A stretch of 64,000 bases of DNA from DATJGR01 sp963812255 (GCA_963812255.1 CAWEUM010000003.1:1178001-1242000); one strand, 5' to 3'. Positions 43,226 to 56,966 are shown, numbered from the stretch's first letter. Notes: generated by a model from the letters alone, not told the origin. Numbers and translations: made by a program.

Positions 43226-43597
43226 TTACTTCGGGCGTTTGGCTCCGTACTTGGATCGCGACTGACGACGATCCGCAACGCCGGACGTGTCCAGCGTACC
43301 GCGAACCGTGTGATATCGAACCCCCGGCAGATCCTTCACGCGACCACCGCGAATCAGCACGACCGAGTGCTCCTGCAAATTGTGGCCTTCGCCTCCAATG
43401 TAGGACGCCACTTCGTAGCCGTTGGTCAGACGAACGCGACATACCTTGCGCAACGCCGAGTTGGGCTTTTTCGGCGTAGTCGTATAGACACGCGTGCAGA
43501 CGCCGCGCTTCTGCGGAGATCCCTGCAGCGCGGGCACCTGATTCTTTTCAACCTTGCGCTTGCGCGGCTTGCGCACGAGCTGGCTGATCGTCGCCAT
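43226..43597 (-). CDS. rpsL: 30S ribosomal protein uS12
   Basis: uS12 controls decoding accuracy. The ATG at 43597, with GAGGA 7 nt upstream, gives 123 residues. PKKPNSALRKVCRV and GGRVKDLPGVRYH carry the streptomycin-site lysines in their sensitive form and the Asp that is methylthiolated in many bacteria. It is the first gene of the str operon. Confidence 0.98.
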   Translation of the reverse strand: MATISQLVRKPRKRKVEKNQVPALQGSPQKRGVCTRVYTTTPKKPNSALRKVCRVRLTNGYEVASYIGGEGHNLQEHSVVLIRGGRVKDLPGVRYHTVRGTLDTSGVADRRQSRSKYGAKRPK

Positions 43598-43613
43598 TAA
43601 CACATCCTCTAGA

Positions 43614-43643
43614 TAAAAACCGGGGGCGCTAGGTGGCCCCCGG
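43614..43643 (-). terminator. Hairpin with U-tract between rpoC and rpsL
   Basis: On the minus strand CCGGGGGC pairs perfectly with GCCCCCGG around an 8-nt loop and is followed by TTTTTATC. For transcripts from rpoC it would be an intrinsic terminator. It also lies within the first 40 nt of the str-operon transcript predicted from the promoter at 43658-43686. Confidence 0.85.
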
Positions 43644-43657
43644 ATGAAAGGTGCGCG

Positions 43658-43686
43658 ATTCTAATCGCTCTCCTGCCGAGCCGCAA
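43658..43686 (-). promoter_or_regulatory. Probable str-operon promoter
   Basis: TTGCGG (43686-43681) and TAGAAT (43663-43658) are 17 bp apart with a GC-rich discriminator (CGCGCACC). It sits between the rpoC stop and the rpoC terminator. Transcription would start near 43651 and enter the hairpin after about 8 nt, before reaching rpsL. Confidence 0.6.
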
Positions 43687-43696
43687 CCAAACGAGA

Positions 43697-46600
43697 TCAG
43701 CTGCCGCTGTTGCTCAACGCCTCGGACAGCGCCGCTTCGATCTCGTCGGCGGTCGCACCCTGCTCTTTCGCAAGTCGCGCTGCCAGCTCCTGCTCGCGCT
43801 TGTGCTTGCGTTCGCTGTGATATGCGAGACCCGTTCCAGCCGGGATCAGCCGGCCGACGACCACGTTCTCCTTGAGGCCGCGAAGGTAGTCGCGCTTGCC
43901 GGTGACAGCCGCTTCCGTCAGTACGCGCGTCGTCTCCTGGAACGATGCCGCCGACAGGAACGACTCCGTTGCCAGCGACGCCTTGGTGATACCGAGCAGC
44001 TGGCGTTCGAACTGAACCGGGTCTTTCGATTCGGCCCGCAGCCTCTCGTTTTCTTCGACCACCGCGACATGCTCGAGCTGTTCACCGCGAATCAGCGACG
44101 ATTCACCCGGATCGGTGATCTCCACTTTCCGCAACATCTGCCGCACGATCACTTCGATGTGCTTGTCGTTGATCGTGACGCCCTGCAGACGATAGACCTC
44201 CTGAATTTCGTTGGTGATGTAACGGGCCAGTTCGTTGACACCTTTCAGACGCAGGATGTCGTGGGGCGACGCTGCGCCGTCGGAGACGACCTCGCCGCGC
44301 TCCACCGACTCGCCTTCGAACACGCCGATGTTGCGCCACTTCGGTATCAACGTTTCGTACGGATCGCCGTCCGCCGGCGTGATCACCAGACGACGCTTAC
44401 CCTTGGTCTCCTTGCCGAAGCTGATCGTGCCCGATGCCTCGGCGAGGATCGCCGGTTCCTTCGGTTTGCGCGCTTCGAACAGGTCTGCCACGCGCGGCAG
44501 ACCGCCGGTGATGTCGCGAGTCTTCGACCCCTCCTGCGGAATCCGCGCGATGACGTCGCCGACGCCGATCCCCTCGCCGTCTTCGAGACTCAAGATCGCA
44601 TCCGCCGGGAGCAGATAGTGCGCCGGCACATCCGTGCCCGCGAGGAACACCTCTTTGCCTTTACCGTCGACGAGACTGATCGCCGGACGCAAGTCCTTGC
44701 CCGCACTCGGACGATCCTTCGCATCGAGCACCAGGATGTTCGTCAGGCCGGTCAGTTCGTCGGTCTGCCGATTGATCGACAGCCCCTCTTCCATGTCCTG
44801 GAAGACCACCTTGCCTGCCACCTCGGTGATGATCGCGTGGGTATGGGGATCCCATTGCGCAATCATCTGACCCGCGTCGACATGTTCATTCTCGCTGACC
44901 GAGATGACTGCACCGTAAGGGAGCTTGTAGCGTTCCCGCTCACGACCCTGTGAATCGGCGATCGCGATTTCTCCCGAGCGGGATACCGCAACCAGTTCCC
45001 CCGAGTCGCGCTTGACTGTCTTCAGGTTGTGCAGTCTTACCGAGCCGCCATGCTTCACCTGAATGTTGTCGATTGCAGTGGCCCGCGACGCCGCGCCGCC
45101 GATGTGGAATGTCCGCATCGTCAACTGGGTGCCGGGCTCTCCGATCGATTGCGCCGCAATGACGCCGACCGACTCACCGACGTTGACCAGATGGCCTCGC
45201 GCCAGGTCGCGTCCGTAGCACGTTGCACACACGCCGTGGCGGGTATCGCAGGTGATCGGCGAGCGCACCACCAACTCGTCTACGCCGAGCGTCTCGAGTT
45301 GCTCGACCCATGCCTCGTCGAGCATCGTTCCGGCGGGCATCAACAGCGTCTTGCCGTCCGGTGCATGCACATCGTTGGCCACGACTCGACCCAACACGCG
45401 CGCCGCCAACGGCTCCACGACGTCGCCGCCTTCGATCAGTGCGCTGATGTGCAGGCCCTGACGCGTACCGCAATCGACTTCGGTGACGACCAGATCCTGC
45501 GCCACATCGACGAGTCGACGCGTCAGATAACCCGAGTTCGCCGTCTTCAACGCCGTATCTGCTAGACCTTTGCGGGCCCCGTGCGTGGAAATGAAGTATT
45601 CGTTTACCGACAAGCCTTCGCGGAAATTGGCGGTGATCGGCGTTTCGATGATGCTGCCGTCCGGCTTCGTCATCAGTCCGCGCATACCGGCCAACTGCCG
45701 AATCTGAGCCGGCGAACCCCGCGCGCCGGAGTCCGCATAGATGTATACCGAGTTGAACGATTCCTGGTCTTCGTCGTTTCCTTCCCGGTTGACGACCTTC
45801 TCTTTGGAGATGCCGTCCATCATCGAGCGCGCAACGAGATCGTTCGCTCGCGACCAGATGTCGACCACCTTGTTGTACTTCTCGCCTTGGGTGACCAGAC
45901 CTGACGCGTACTGAGACTCGATCTCCTTCACTTCAGATTCGGCGTCACCGATGATCTTCGCCTTCGCTTGCGGGATGACGAAGTCTTCGACACCGATCGA
46001 TGCCCCCGACGAAGTGGATTGCGCGAAGCCCGTGTACATCAGTTGATCGGCAAATATCACCGTCTCCTTGAGACCTACGTTGCGGTAGCACGCATTGATC
46101 AAGCCCGATATCGACTTTTTGTCCATCGGCTTGTTGATCAAACCGAACGGCAACTGCTTCGGCACGATCTCGTACAGCAGCGCGCGACCGACGGTCGTCT
46201 CGACCAGCGAACGCTCCTCGCGAATGTTGCCGTGCTCGTCGGCGACGTGCTCGACGATGCGGACCTTGACCCGCGCATGCAGCGACGCAGTACCGGTGCG
46301 ATATGCCCGGTGAACCTCGCCGGCATCGGCGAACGTCATGCCCTCACCCTTCGCGTTGACGCGGGCGCGGGTCATGTAATAGAGGCCCAGCACGACGTCC
46401 TGCGACGGCACGATGATCGGTTCGCCGCTCGCCGGCGACAGAATGTTGTTCGTCGACATCATCAAAGCGCGCGATTCCAGCTGCGCTTCGAGCGTCAACG
46501 GCACGTGCACCGCCATCTGGTCGCCGTCGAAGTCGGCGTTGTACGCGGCACAGACCAACGGGTGCAGCTGAATGGCCTTACCTTCGATCAACGTCGGCTC

Positions 46601-47911
46601 GAACGCCTGAATACCGAGACGGTGCAACGTCGGCGCGCGATTCAACAGCACCGGGTGTTCGCGAATGACCTCGGCCAGGATGTCCCAGACCTCCGCGGTT
46701 TCGCGTTCCACCATCTTCTTCGCCGCTTTGATCGTTGTCGCCAGACCGCGTGCTTCGAGCTTGCCGAAGATGAACGGTTTGAACAGCTCCAGCGCCATTT
46801 TCTTCGGCAACCCGCACTGGTGCAGCTTCAGAGTCGGTCCGACCACGATGACGGAGCGACCGGAATAGTCCACGCGCTTACCGAGCAGATTCTGCCGGAA
46901 CCGGCCCTGCTTACCCTTGATCATGTCGGCGAGCGACTTCAACGGCCGCTTGTTGGAACCGGTGATTGCGCGACCGCGACGACCGTTGTCGAGCAGCGCA
47001 TCGACCGCTTCCTGCAGCATGCGCTTTTCGTTGCGCACGATGATATCCGGCGCATTGAGATCGAGCAGCCGCTTCAAACGGTTGTTGCGGTTGATCACGC
47101 GGCGATACAGGTCGTTCAGATCCGACGTTGCGAAGCGACCGCCATCGAGCGGTACGAGCGGACGCAGGTCCGGCGGCAGCACCGGCAGCACGGTCATGAT
47201 CATCCACTCGGGGTTGTTGCCCGAATTGACGAACGCTTCCATCAGCTTCAAGCGCTTCGAAAGCTTCTTGATTTTCGTTTCGGAGTTGGTCGCTGGAATC
47301 TCTTCCCGCAAGCGCGCGATCTCTTCGTCGACGTCCTGGGCTTTCAGCAACGCCTGAATCGCTTCGGCACCCATCTTCGCGACGAACTCATCGCCGAACT
47401 CTTCGAGCTTGGCATAGTACTCCTCGTCCGTAAGCAACTGCCCGACATCGAGATCCGTCATGCCCGAATCGACGACGACGTACGATTCGAAATACAGCAC
47501 GCGCTCGATGTCGCGCAATGTCATATCGAGCAGCAGTCCTATCCGCGACGGCAGCGACTTCAGAAACCAGATGTGTGCCACGGGGCTGGCGAGTTCGATA
47601 TGGCCCATCCGATCGCGCCGTACTTTCGTCAGCGTCACTTCGACGCCGCACTTCTCGCAGATGACGCCACGATGCTTCAGGCGCTTGTATTTGCCGCACA
47701 AGCACTCGTAGTCCTTCACCGGTCCGAAAATCCGCGCACAGAACAAGCCGTCGCGCTCCGGCTTGAACGTGCGGTAGTTGATGGTCTCGGGCTTTTTGAC
47801 CTCGCCGAACGACCACGAGCGGATCATGTCCGGCGATGCGAGACCAATGCGCAACGAATCGAATTCGTCGACGCTTCCTTGAGATTTGAGAAGATTCAAT
47901 AAGTCTTTCAA
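43697..47911 (-). CDS. rpoC: RNA polymerase beta' subunit
   Basis: Beta' carries the catalytic Mg site of RNA polymerase. The product is 1404 residues (E. coli 1407). The N-terminal zinc ligands are Cys70, 72, 85 and 88 (CLCGKYKRLKHRGVICEKC), as in E. coli. The active site is NADFDGDQMAVHVPL. The second zinc site is in CDTRHGVCATCYGRDLARG with an upstream Cys, and the trigger-loop region has GEPGTQLTMRTFHIGG. It begins 28 nt after rpoB. Confidence 0.99.
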   Translation of the reverse strand: MKDLLNLLKSQGSVDEFDSLRIGLASPDMIRSWSFGEVKKPETINYRTFKPERDGLFCARIFGPVKDYECLCGKYKRLKHRGVICEKCGVEVTLTKVRRDRMGHIELASPVAHIWFLKSLPSRIGLLLDMTLRDIERVLYFESYVVVDSGMTDLDVGQLLTDEEYYAKLEEFGDEFVAKMGAEAIQALLKAQDVDEEIARLREEIPATNSETKIKKLSKRLKLMEAFVNSGNNPEWMIMTVLPVLPPDLRPLVPLDGGRFATSDLNDLYRRVINRNNRLKRLLDLNAPDIIVRNEKRMLQEAVDALLDNGRRGRAITGSNKRPLKSLADMIKGKQGRFRQNLLGKRVDYSGRSVIVVGPTLKLHQCGLPKKMALELFKPFIFGKLEARGLATTIKAAKKMVERETAEVWDILAEVIREHPVLLNRAPTLHRLGIQAFEPTLIEGKAIQLHPLVCAAYNADFDGDQMAVHVPLTLEAQLESRALMMSTNNILSPASGEPIIVPSQDVVLGLYYMTRARVNAKGEGMTFADAGEVHRAYRTGTASLHARVKVRIVEHVADEHGNIREERSLVETTVGRALLYEIVPKQLPFGLINKPMDKKSISGLINACYRNVGLKETVIFADQLMYTGFAQSTSSGASIGVEDFVIPQAKAKIIGDAESEVKEIESQYASGLVTQGEKYNKVVDIWSRANDLVARSMMDGISKEKVVNREGNDEDQESFNSVYIYADSGARGSPAQIRQLAGMRGLMTKPDGSIIETPITANFREGLSVNEYFISTHGARKGLADTALKTANSGYLTRRLVDVAQDLVVTEVDCGTRQGLHISALIEGGDVVEPLAARVLGRVVANDVHAPDGKTLLMPAGTMLDEAWVEQLETLGVDELVVRSPITCDTRHGVCATCYGRDLARGHLVNVGESVGVIAAQSIGEPGTQLTMRTFHIGGAASRATAIDNIQVKHGGSVRLHNLKTVKRDSGELVAVSRSGEIAIADSQGRERERYKLPYGAVISVSENEHVDAGQMIAQWDPHTHAIITEVAGKVVFQDMEEGLSINRQTDELTGLTNILVLDAKDRPSAGKDLRPAISLVDGKGKEVFLAGTDVPAHYLLPADAILSLEDGEGIGVGDVIARIPQEGSKTRDITGGLPRVADLFEARKPKEPAILAEASGTISFGKETKGKRRLVITPADGDPYETLIPKWRNIGVFEGESVERGEVVSDGAASPHDILRLKGVNELARYITNEIQEVYRLQGVTINDKHIEVIVRQMLRKVEITDPGESSLIRGEQLEHVAVVEENERLRAESKDPVQFERQLLGITKASLATESFLSAASFQETTRVLTEAAVTGKRDYLRGLKENVVVGRLIPAGTGLAYHSERKHKREQELAARLAKEQGATADEIEAALSEALSNSGS

Positions 47912-47939
47912 TGTCTCTCTCCGTTCATTGGGTTCGGTC

Positions 47940-52016
<4,077 letters not shown>

Positions 52017-52136
52017 TCGAATCTCCCGGTTGCTCACGTTCTACGCCAAACTGCCATCGCCAACTGCGGAACTATCTATTTCCCGAACTCTTTCACTTTC
52101 CAGAACTCATCGCCTCAAACTCACTGTCCCAACGAC

Positions 52137-52171
52137 AAAAGGCCGGGCCGGCGCAACCTTTCGGTCGCGCC
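52137..52171 (-). terminator. Possible attenuator between rplL and rpoB
   Basis: On the minus strand a 9-bp stem with a GAAA tetraloop (GGCGCGACC-GAAA-GGTTGCGCC) is followed, after a GC-rich 9-mer, by TTTTG. It lies in the 200-nt rplL-rpoB gap, where E. coli has an attenuator and RNase III site. Partial termination would lower beta/beta' output relative to L7/L12. Confidence 0.55.
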
Positions 52172-52216
52172 GCCAGCCGTTCCATAGGGCACCTCGCCGA
52201 ATCAAAGCCAAGCAGG

Positions 52217-52594
52217 TTACTTGAGCTCGACCGTTGCGCCGGCTTCTTCCAACTGCTTCTTGATCTCTTCCGCCTCTGCTTTGTTCACGCCTTCCTTCAC
52301 GGACGATGGTGCGCCATCGACCAGATCCTTGGCTTCCTTCAAGCCAAGCCCCGTCACCGTGCGAACCGCCTTGATGACATTCACCTTCTTCTCGCCGACC
52401 GACGCGAGGAACACGTTGAATTCGGTCTGTTCTTCGACAACCGCGACCGCAGCGCCGGTGGCCGCCGGAGCAGCCGCAACGGCGGCTGCCGCCGTTACGC
52501 CGAATTTCTCTTCCATTGCCTGAACGAGTTCCACGACCTGCATGACACTCATGTCGGCGATTGCGTTCAAAATATCGTCTTTGGACAAAGCCAT
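52217..52594 (-). CDS. rplL: 50S ribosomal protein bL12 (L7/L12)
   Basis: bL12 is the multicopy stalk protein that recruits translational GTPases. The 125-residue product has the dimerising N-terminal domain, an Ala/Val-rich hinge (about 33-52) and the factor-binding C-terminal domain EKKVNVIKAVRTVTGLGLKEAKDLVD (quoted in part). Confidence 0.98.
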   Translation of the reverse strand: MALSKDDILNAIADMSVMQVVELVQAMEEKFGVTAAAAVAAAPAATGAAVAVVEEQTEFNVFLASVGEKKVNVIKAVRTVTGLGLKEAKDLVDGAPSSVKEGVNKAEAEEIKKQLEEAGATVELK

Positions 52595-52660
52595 CTCGAA
52601 ATCTCCTGACTAATCTTCGAATCTGCGTTTGTTTGGGTAAATTGCGGGATACCGCAGCGG

Positions 52661-53191
52661 CTAGGCCGTCGCTTCCTTTTGGTCGCGAACCGCCGCCAAC
52701 GTGCGCACCAGTTTCCCGGGTATTTCGTTGAGTGTACGAGCCAGCTTGGCAACCGGCGCCTGCATAACCGCCATCAGAAGCGACAACGCCTCATCACGAG
52801 TGGGCAGTGTTGCGACACGGTCCAGTTGGTCGGCAGCCAGCAGAACACCACCGATGGACAACGCTTTGACTTCGAGTTTCTCGAAGGTCTTCACGTATTC
52901 CTTCAGCAGGCGCGCCGCAGCACCCGGTTCCTCCTGCGAAAATGCAACCAGGGTCGGCCCGACTAGCGCCCCTTGAAGGCACTCGTAATCCGTCCCGGCG
53001 ACCGCACGTTTCGCCAACGTATTGCGTATGACCCTCATGTAGATGCCCGAGGCTCGCGCTTTCGCGCGAAGTTCGGTCATCTGGCCGACGGTCAAGCCGC
53101 GATAATCGGCCAACACGGCAGACAGCGCTTTTCCTGCAGCTTCGTTCACCTCAGCAACGATCGCTTGCTTGTGCTCGAGTTTCAGTGCCAC
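52661..53191 (-). CDS. rplJ: 50S ribosomal protein uL10
   Basis: uL10 anchors the L7/L12 dimers at the stalk base; the L10-L12 complex represses its own mRNA in E. coli. The 176-residue product has an N-terminal rRNA-binding domain (VNEAAGKALSAVLADYRGLT) and a C-terminal helix that binds L12. The C-terminus is about 11 residues longer than in E. coli. Confidence 0.97.
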   Translation of the reverse strand: MALKLEHKQAIVAEVNEAAGKALSAVLADYRGLTVGQMTELRAKARASGIYMRVIRNTLAKRAVAGTDYECLQGALVGPTLVAFSQEEPGAAARLLKEYVKTFEKLEVKALSIGGVLLAADQLDRVATLPTRDEALSLLMAVMQAPVAKLARTLNEIPGKLVRTLAAVRDQKEATA

Positions 53192-53414
53192 CGATGCTCT
53201 CCTGGATGATGCCGGTTTCCCGGCCTACCTTTTCTAAGTGATCTGTCGTCGTCGACAGATCGGTTGCACGGCGAGACCCAGATCTCGGTCAAGACTCACC
53301 GCCTGCGTGGGCTCCTGCGACTTAAGCCGGTCCAGCAGCCTGGGCCGACACCCACGGTCTTTGACGGACCCCGACGCGAACGTCGCGGCGCCTCCAAAAC
53401 AATCCAGTATCCGC
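53192..53414 (-). promoter_or_regulatory. rplJ leader, probable L10-L12 autoregulatory region
   Basis: The 223-nt gap between rplA and rplJ has strong local structure: a 9-bp stem GATCTGTCG/CGACAGATC (53240-53261) and GCCGG-GAAA-CCGGC (53211-53224), just upstream of the ribosome site. This position is where the L10 leader lies in E. coli and relatives. No T-tract follows the first hairpin. The assignment rests on position and structure, not on a covariance search. Confidence 0.55.
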
Positions 53415-54110
53415 TCAGCCCTCCAGAGAGGCCTGATCGATCGCCACGCCCGGTCCCATCGTCGTCGATAGCGTGACCTTCTTCAGGTAGACACCTTTCG
53501 CCGATGCCGGTTTGGCCTTTCTCAAATCAGCCATCAATGCTTCCAAGTTCTCTTTGATCTCCTTGGTTCCAAATCCAACCTTGCCCACGCTGCCGTGGAC
53601 GATCCCGGCCTTGTCGGCGCGAAACTGGACCTGCCCGGACTTGGCGTTACGCACTGCGGTCTCGACATCCGGTGTCACCGTGCCGGTTTTCGGGTTCGGC
53701 ATCAGGCCGCGCGGACCGAGCACCTTGCCCAGCTGACCGACGATTCGCATCGCGTCAGGTGTCGCAATGACAACATCGAAATTCAGCTCACCGGCCTTGA
53801 TCTGCTCTGCGAGATCTTCGAACCCGACGATGTCCGCGCCCGCCGCGCTCGCCTTTTCTGCATTCGCCCCCTGGGCAAAAACCGCCACGCGCGTTTCCCT
53901 GCCGGTGCCGTGCGGCAACGTCGTAGCGCCGCGAACCGCCTGGTCCGATTTGCGCGGATCGACACCGAGATTGACCGCCACGTCAATCGATTCCTTGAAC
54001 TTGGTCGTTGCCACTTCATTGAGTAGCTTCACGGCATCGTCGATCGGGTAAGCGCGCTCCCTATCGATCTTCGCCGCAATCGCCTTCATGCGTTTGGAGA
54101 GCCGCGCCAT
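53415..54110 (-). CDS. rplA: 50S ribosomal protein uL1
   Basis: uL1 forms the mobile stalk at the E site and in E. coli represses rplKA. The ATG at 54110 gives 231 residues, with FKESIDVAVNLGVDPRKSDQ, GTGRETRVAVFAQG and LGPRGLMPNPKTGTVT. Upstream in-frame codons lie within rplK and are rejected. Confidence 0.98.
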   Translation of the reverse strand: MARLSKRMKAIAAKIDRERAYPIDDAVKLLNEVATTKFKESIDVAVNLGVDPRKSDQAVRGATTLPHGTGRETRVAVFAQGANAEKASAAGADIVGFEDLAEQIKAGELNFDVVIATPDAMRIVGQLGKVLGPRGLMPNPKTGTVTPDVETAVRNAKSGQVQFRADKAGIVHGSVGKVGFGTKEIKENLEALMADLRKAKPASAKGVYLKKVTLSTTMGPGVAIDQASLEG

Positions 54111-54111
54111 G

Positions 54112-54543
54112 CTAAAGCCCCTCCACTTCGATGCCGGCGCTGCGAGCGCTACCGGCAATTGTTCGAACAGCGGCCTCCATTCCAGCGGCCGTCAGATCCG
54201 GTGTCTTCAAACGCGCGATTTCTTCGACTTGCGCGCGCGTCACCTTACCCACCTTGTTGGCGTTGGGAATCGCACTGCCTTTGTCGATACCTGCCGCTTT
54301 GCGAAGTAACACCGCCGCAGGCGGCGTCTTCTTGATGAATGTGAAACTCCGATCGCTGTATACGGTGATCACGACCGGAATAGGCATGCCGGCTTCCATG
54401 CTCTGGGTATCGGCGTTGAACGCCTTGCAGAACTCCATGATGTTCACGCCGTGCTGACCCAGTGCGGGACCCACGGGCGGGCTTGGGTTCGCCTTCCCCG
54501 CCGGCACTTGCAACCGTATGTATGCCTGTACTTTCTTCGCCAT
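54112..54543 (-). CDS. rplK: 50S ribosomal protein uL11
   Basis: uL11 is at the GTPase-associated centre and is required for RelA activation. The ATG at 54543 gives 143 residues. The Pro-rich PAGKANPSPPVGPALGQHGV and the RNA-binding C-terminal domain ending in GSARSAGIEVEGL are conserved. It ends 1 nt before rplA. Confidence 0.98.
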   Translation of the reverse strand: MAKKVQAYIRLQVPAGKANPSPPVGPALGQHGVNIMEFCKAFNADTQSMEAGMPIPVVITVYSDRSFTFIKKTPPAAVLLRKAAGIDKGSAIPNANKVGKVTRAQVEEIARLKTPDLTAAGMEAAVRTIAGSARSAGIEVEGL

Positions 54544-54681
54544 GTAGCGCTCCTTGTATGGGTTCAAGCGTACGTTGACTAGGCAATCGCACTCCCCGGG
54601 TGGCCAGCCGGCCAATCATCGCTATCCAATACCTGTATCCGTTACTCGCGTGCAGCTACACACGTCACTCACGCACCACCA

Positions 54682-55215
54682 TCAGCCCTTCTCCACCTGA
54701 GCAAAATCAAGCTCGACCGGCGTCGAACGACCAAAGATCGTCACCGCGACTACCAGACGGCTCTTCTCGTAGTTCACCTGCTCGACGACGCCGTTGAAGT
54801 CATTGAACGGGCCATCCATCACCCGCACGAGTTCACCCGGTTCGTAAACCGTTTTCGGTGTGGCCTTGTCGCCGCCGGTCTCCACCCGATCGAGAATCGC
54901 ATTCGCCTCGGCCTCGGTGAGCGGCGCGGGACGATCGGCCTTGCCGCCAATGAAGCCCATGACACGGGGAGTCTCTTTGACCAGGTGCCAGGTCTCATCG
55001 TTCAACTCCATCTCCACAAGCACGTAGCCTGGGAAGAACTTGCGTTCGCTGCGACGCTTTTGTCCCGCGCGCATTTCCACTACTTCTTCCGTCGGCACCA
55101 GAACCTGTCCGAAGTACTCGTCGAGCTTCGAAAGGCCAATGCGTTCCTTGAGCGCCCGAGCAACGTTTTTTTCGAAGCCCGAATAGGCGTGCACCACGTA
55201 CCAACGTTTCGCCAT
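54682..55215 (-). CDS. nusG: Transcription termination/antitermination factor NusG
   Basis: NusG binds RNA polymerase, suppresses pausing and links to Rho or uS10. The 177-residue product has the NGN domain (RWYVVHAYSGFEKNVARAL, FFPGYVLVEMEL) and the C-terminal KOW domain (GELVRVMDGPFNDFNGVVE). It follows secE by 4 nt. Confidence 0.98.
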   Translation of the reverse strand: MAKRWYVVHAYSGFEKNVARALKERIGLSKLDEYFGQVLVPTEEVVEMRAGQKRRSERKFFPGYVLVEMELNDETWHLVKETPRVMGFIGGKADRPAPLTEAEANAILDRVETGGDKATPKTVYEPGELVRVMDGPFNDFNGVVEQVNYEKSRLVVAVTIFGRSTPVELDFAQVEKG

Positions 55216-55219
55216 CGCG

Positions 55220-55588
55220 CTACCCGATCACAACTGAAACAATCCAGCTCAACAGCGAGTCGAGCCCCCAGAGAATCATCGAGAACACCAACACCAACCC
55301 AACCACGATGAAGGTGGTCTGGGTTGTCTCCTGACGATTTGGCCAAACCACACGCCGAATCTCGACACGCGATTCCTTGATCAAGGTCCAAAGCGCCTTG
55401 CCCTGGTTCGTTTGAAACGTCACCAACGCAGCAACTGCGGCCAGCGCGAGCAGCGCGAGCACCCTGTAAAGCAGCGATTGATCCTGGTAATACCAGTTGC
55501 CGAAAACACCGCCAGCCACCACCGCGGCAACGACGATCCATTTGAACCAATCCGTCAGCGACTGGCCGGGCTCGGTATGTGTGCTCAT
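55220..55588 (-). CDS. secE: Protein translocase subunit SecE (three-helix form)
   Basis: SecE clamps and stabilises SecY. The ATG at 55588 gives 122 residues, with GTG at 55591 a possible alternative. It shows three hydrophobic helices (about 16-32, 41-60 and 92-115), the gammaproteobacterial long form. The conserved cytosolic helix ESRVEIRRVVWPNRQET precedes the last helix. Confidence 0.96.
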   Translation of the reverse strand: MSTHTEPGQSLTDWFKWIVVAAVVAGGVFGNWYYQDQSLLYRVLALLALAAVAALVTFQTNQGKALWTLIKESRVEIRRVVWPNRQETTQTTFIVVGLVLVFSMILWGLDSLLSWIVSVVIG

Positions 55589-55619
55589 CACCTGACTCGA
55601 GATCCTTACGACGATCTAG

Positions 55620-55695
55620 TGGCAGGCCAGGAGGGAATCGAACCCCCAACCTGCGGTTTTGGAGACCGCTGCTCTACCAATTGAGCTACTGGCCT
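55620..55695 (-). tRNA. tRNA-Trp (anticodon CCA)
   Basis: The minus strand reads AGGCCAG at the 5' end and an encoded CCA. The anticodon stem GCGGT/ACCGC encloses CTCCAAA. It lies between tuf and secE, a frequent gammaproteobacterial position. Confidence 0.97.
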
Positions 55696-55704
55696 AAAGC
55701 TCTA

Positions 55705-56898
55705 TCACTCGACGATTTTGACGACGACGCCGGCGCCGACGGTACGACCCCCTTCGCGGATCGCGAACCGCAACCCCTCATCCATCGCAATCGGATTGAT
55801 CAATGTCACGATCATGTTCACGTTGTCCCCCGGCATCACCATCTCCACATCCGCCGGCAACTCAACCGACCCCGTAACATCCGTCGTACGAAAGTAAAAC
55901 TGCGGCCGATAACCCTTGAAGAACGGTGTATGCCGCCCTCCCTCATCCTTCGACAACACATACACTTCCGCTTCGAACTTGGTATGCGGTGTGATCGAAC
56001 CCGGCTTCGCCAATACCTGGCCTCGCTCAACGTCGTCCCGCTTCGTACCCCGCAACAACACCCCAACGTTCTCGCCCGCTCGACCCTCATCCAACAACTT
56101 GCGGAACATCTCCACTCCCGTACACGTCGTACGCGTCGTGTCCTTGATCCCGACAATCTCGATCTCTTCCCCCACCTTGATCACGCCTCGGTCGATCCGT
56201 CCCGTCACCACCGTGCCGCGGCCCGAAATCGAAAATACATCCTCAATCGGCATCAAAAACGGCAGGTCCACCGCCCGTTCCGGTTCCGGAATGTACTCAT
56301 CCAGCGTCTCCACCAGCTTCATCACGCTCGGCACACCCAACTCACTCGTATCACCTTCCAGCGCCTTCAACGCACTGCCAATAATGATCGGTGTGTCGTC
56401 CCCCGGAAATTCATACCGGTCCAACAGTTCCCGGACCTCCATCTCCACCAACTCCAGCAACTCCGCATCGTCAACCATGTCCGCCTTGTTCAGATACACC
56501 ACAATCCGCGGTACACCCACCTGACGCGACAACACAATGTGTTCCCGTGTCTGCGGCATCGGACCATCCGCCGCCGACACCACCAAAATCGCTCCGTCCA
56601 TCTGCGCCGCACCCGTGATCATGTTCTTCACGTAATCCGCGTGTCCCGGACAGTCCACATGCGCGTAGTGACGCTTCGGCGACTCGTATTCCACGTGCGA
56701 CGTATTGATCGTAATACCCCGTTCCCGCTCCTCCGGCGCATTGTCAATCTGATCAAACGCCTTCAACTCCCCCTTCCCCCACGCGTCAAAACAAACCTTC
56801 GTCAACGCCGCCGTCAACGTCGTCTTACCATGGTCTACATGACCTATCGTCCCCACATTTACATGCGGCTTGCTTCGCTCAAACTTCGCTTTGGACAT
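55705..56898 (-). CDS. tuf: Elongation factor Tu (copy 2, tRNA-tuf operon)
   Basis: The 397-residue protein is the same as the copy at 39223-40416. Translations in other frames also agree between the copies, so the DNA matches across the coding region. The upstream and downstream flanks differ immediately outside the gene, and the stop is TGA here. It shares the same G-ending codon preference. It is the tufB equivalent, following tRNA-Thr(GGT) and preceding tRNA-Trp. Confidence 0.98.
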   Translation of the reverse strand: MSKAKFERSKPHVNVGTIGHVDHGKTTLTAALTKVCFDAWGKGELKAFDQIDNAPEERERGITINTSHVEYESPKRHYAHVDCPGHADYVKNMITGAAQMDGAILVVSAADGPMPQTREHIVLSRQVGVPRIVVYLNKADMVDDAELLELVEMEVRELLDRYEFPGDDTPIIIGSALKALEGDTSELGVPSVMKLVETLDEYIPEPERAVDLPFLMPIEDVFSISGRGTVVTGRIDRGVIKVGEEIEIVGIKDTTRTTCTGVEMFRKLLDEGRAGENVGVLLRGTKRDDVERGQVLAKPGSITPHTKFEAEVYVLSKDEGGRHTPFFKGYRPQFYFRTTDVTGSVELPADVEMVMPGDNVNMIVTLINPIAMDEGLRFAIREGGRTVGAGVVVKIVE

Positions 56899-56966
56899 TT
56901 TTCTGACCGCCTCCTTCTAAAATGGTCCCGGTGTTACGGAAAATTCGCGTTCGATCTCGGGGATTG

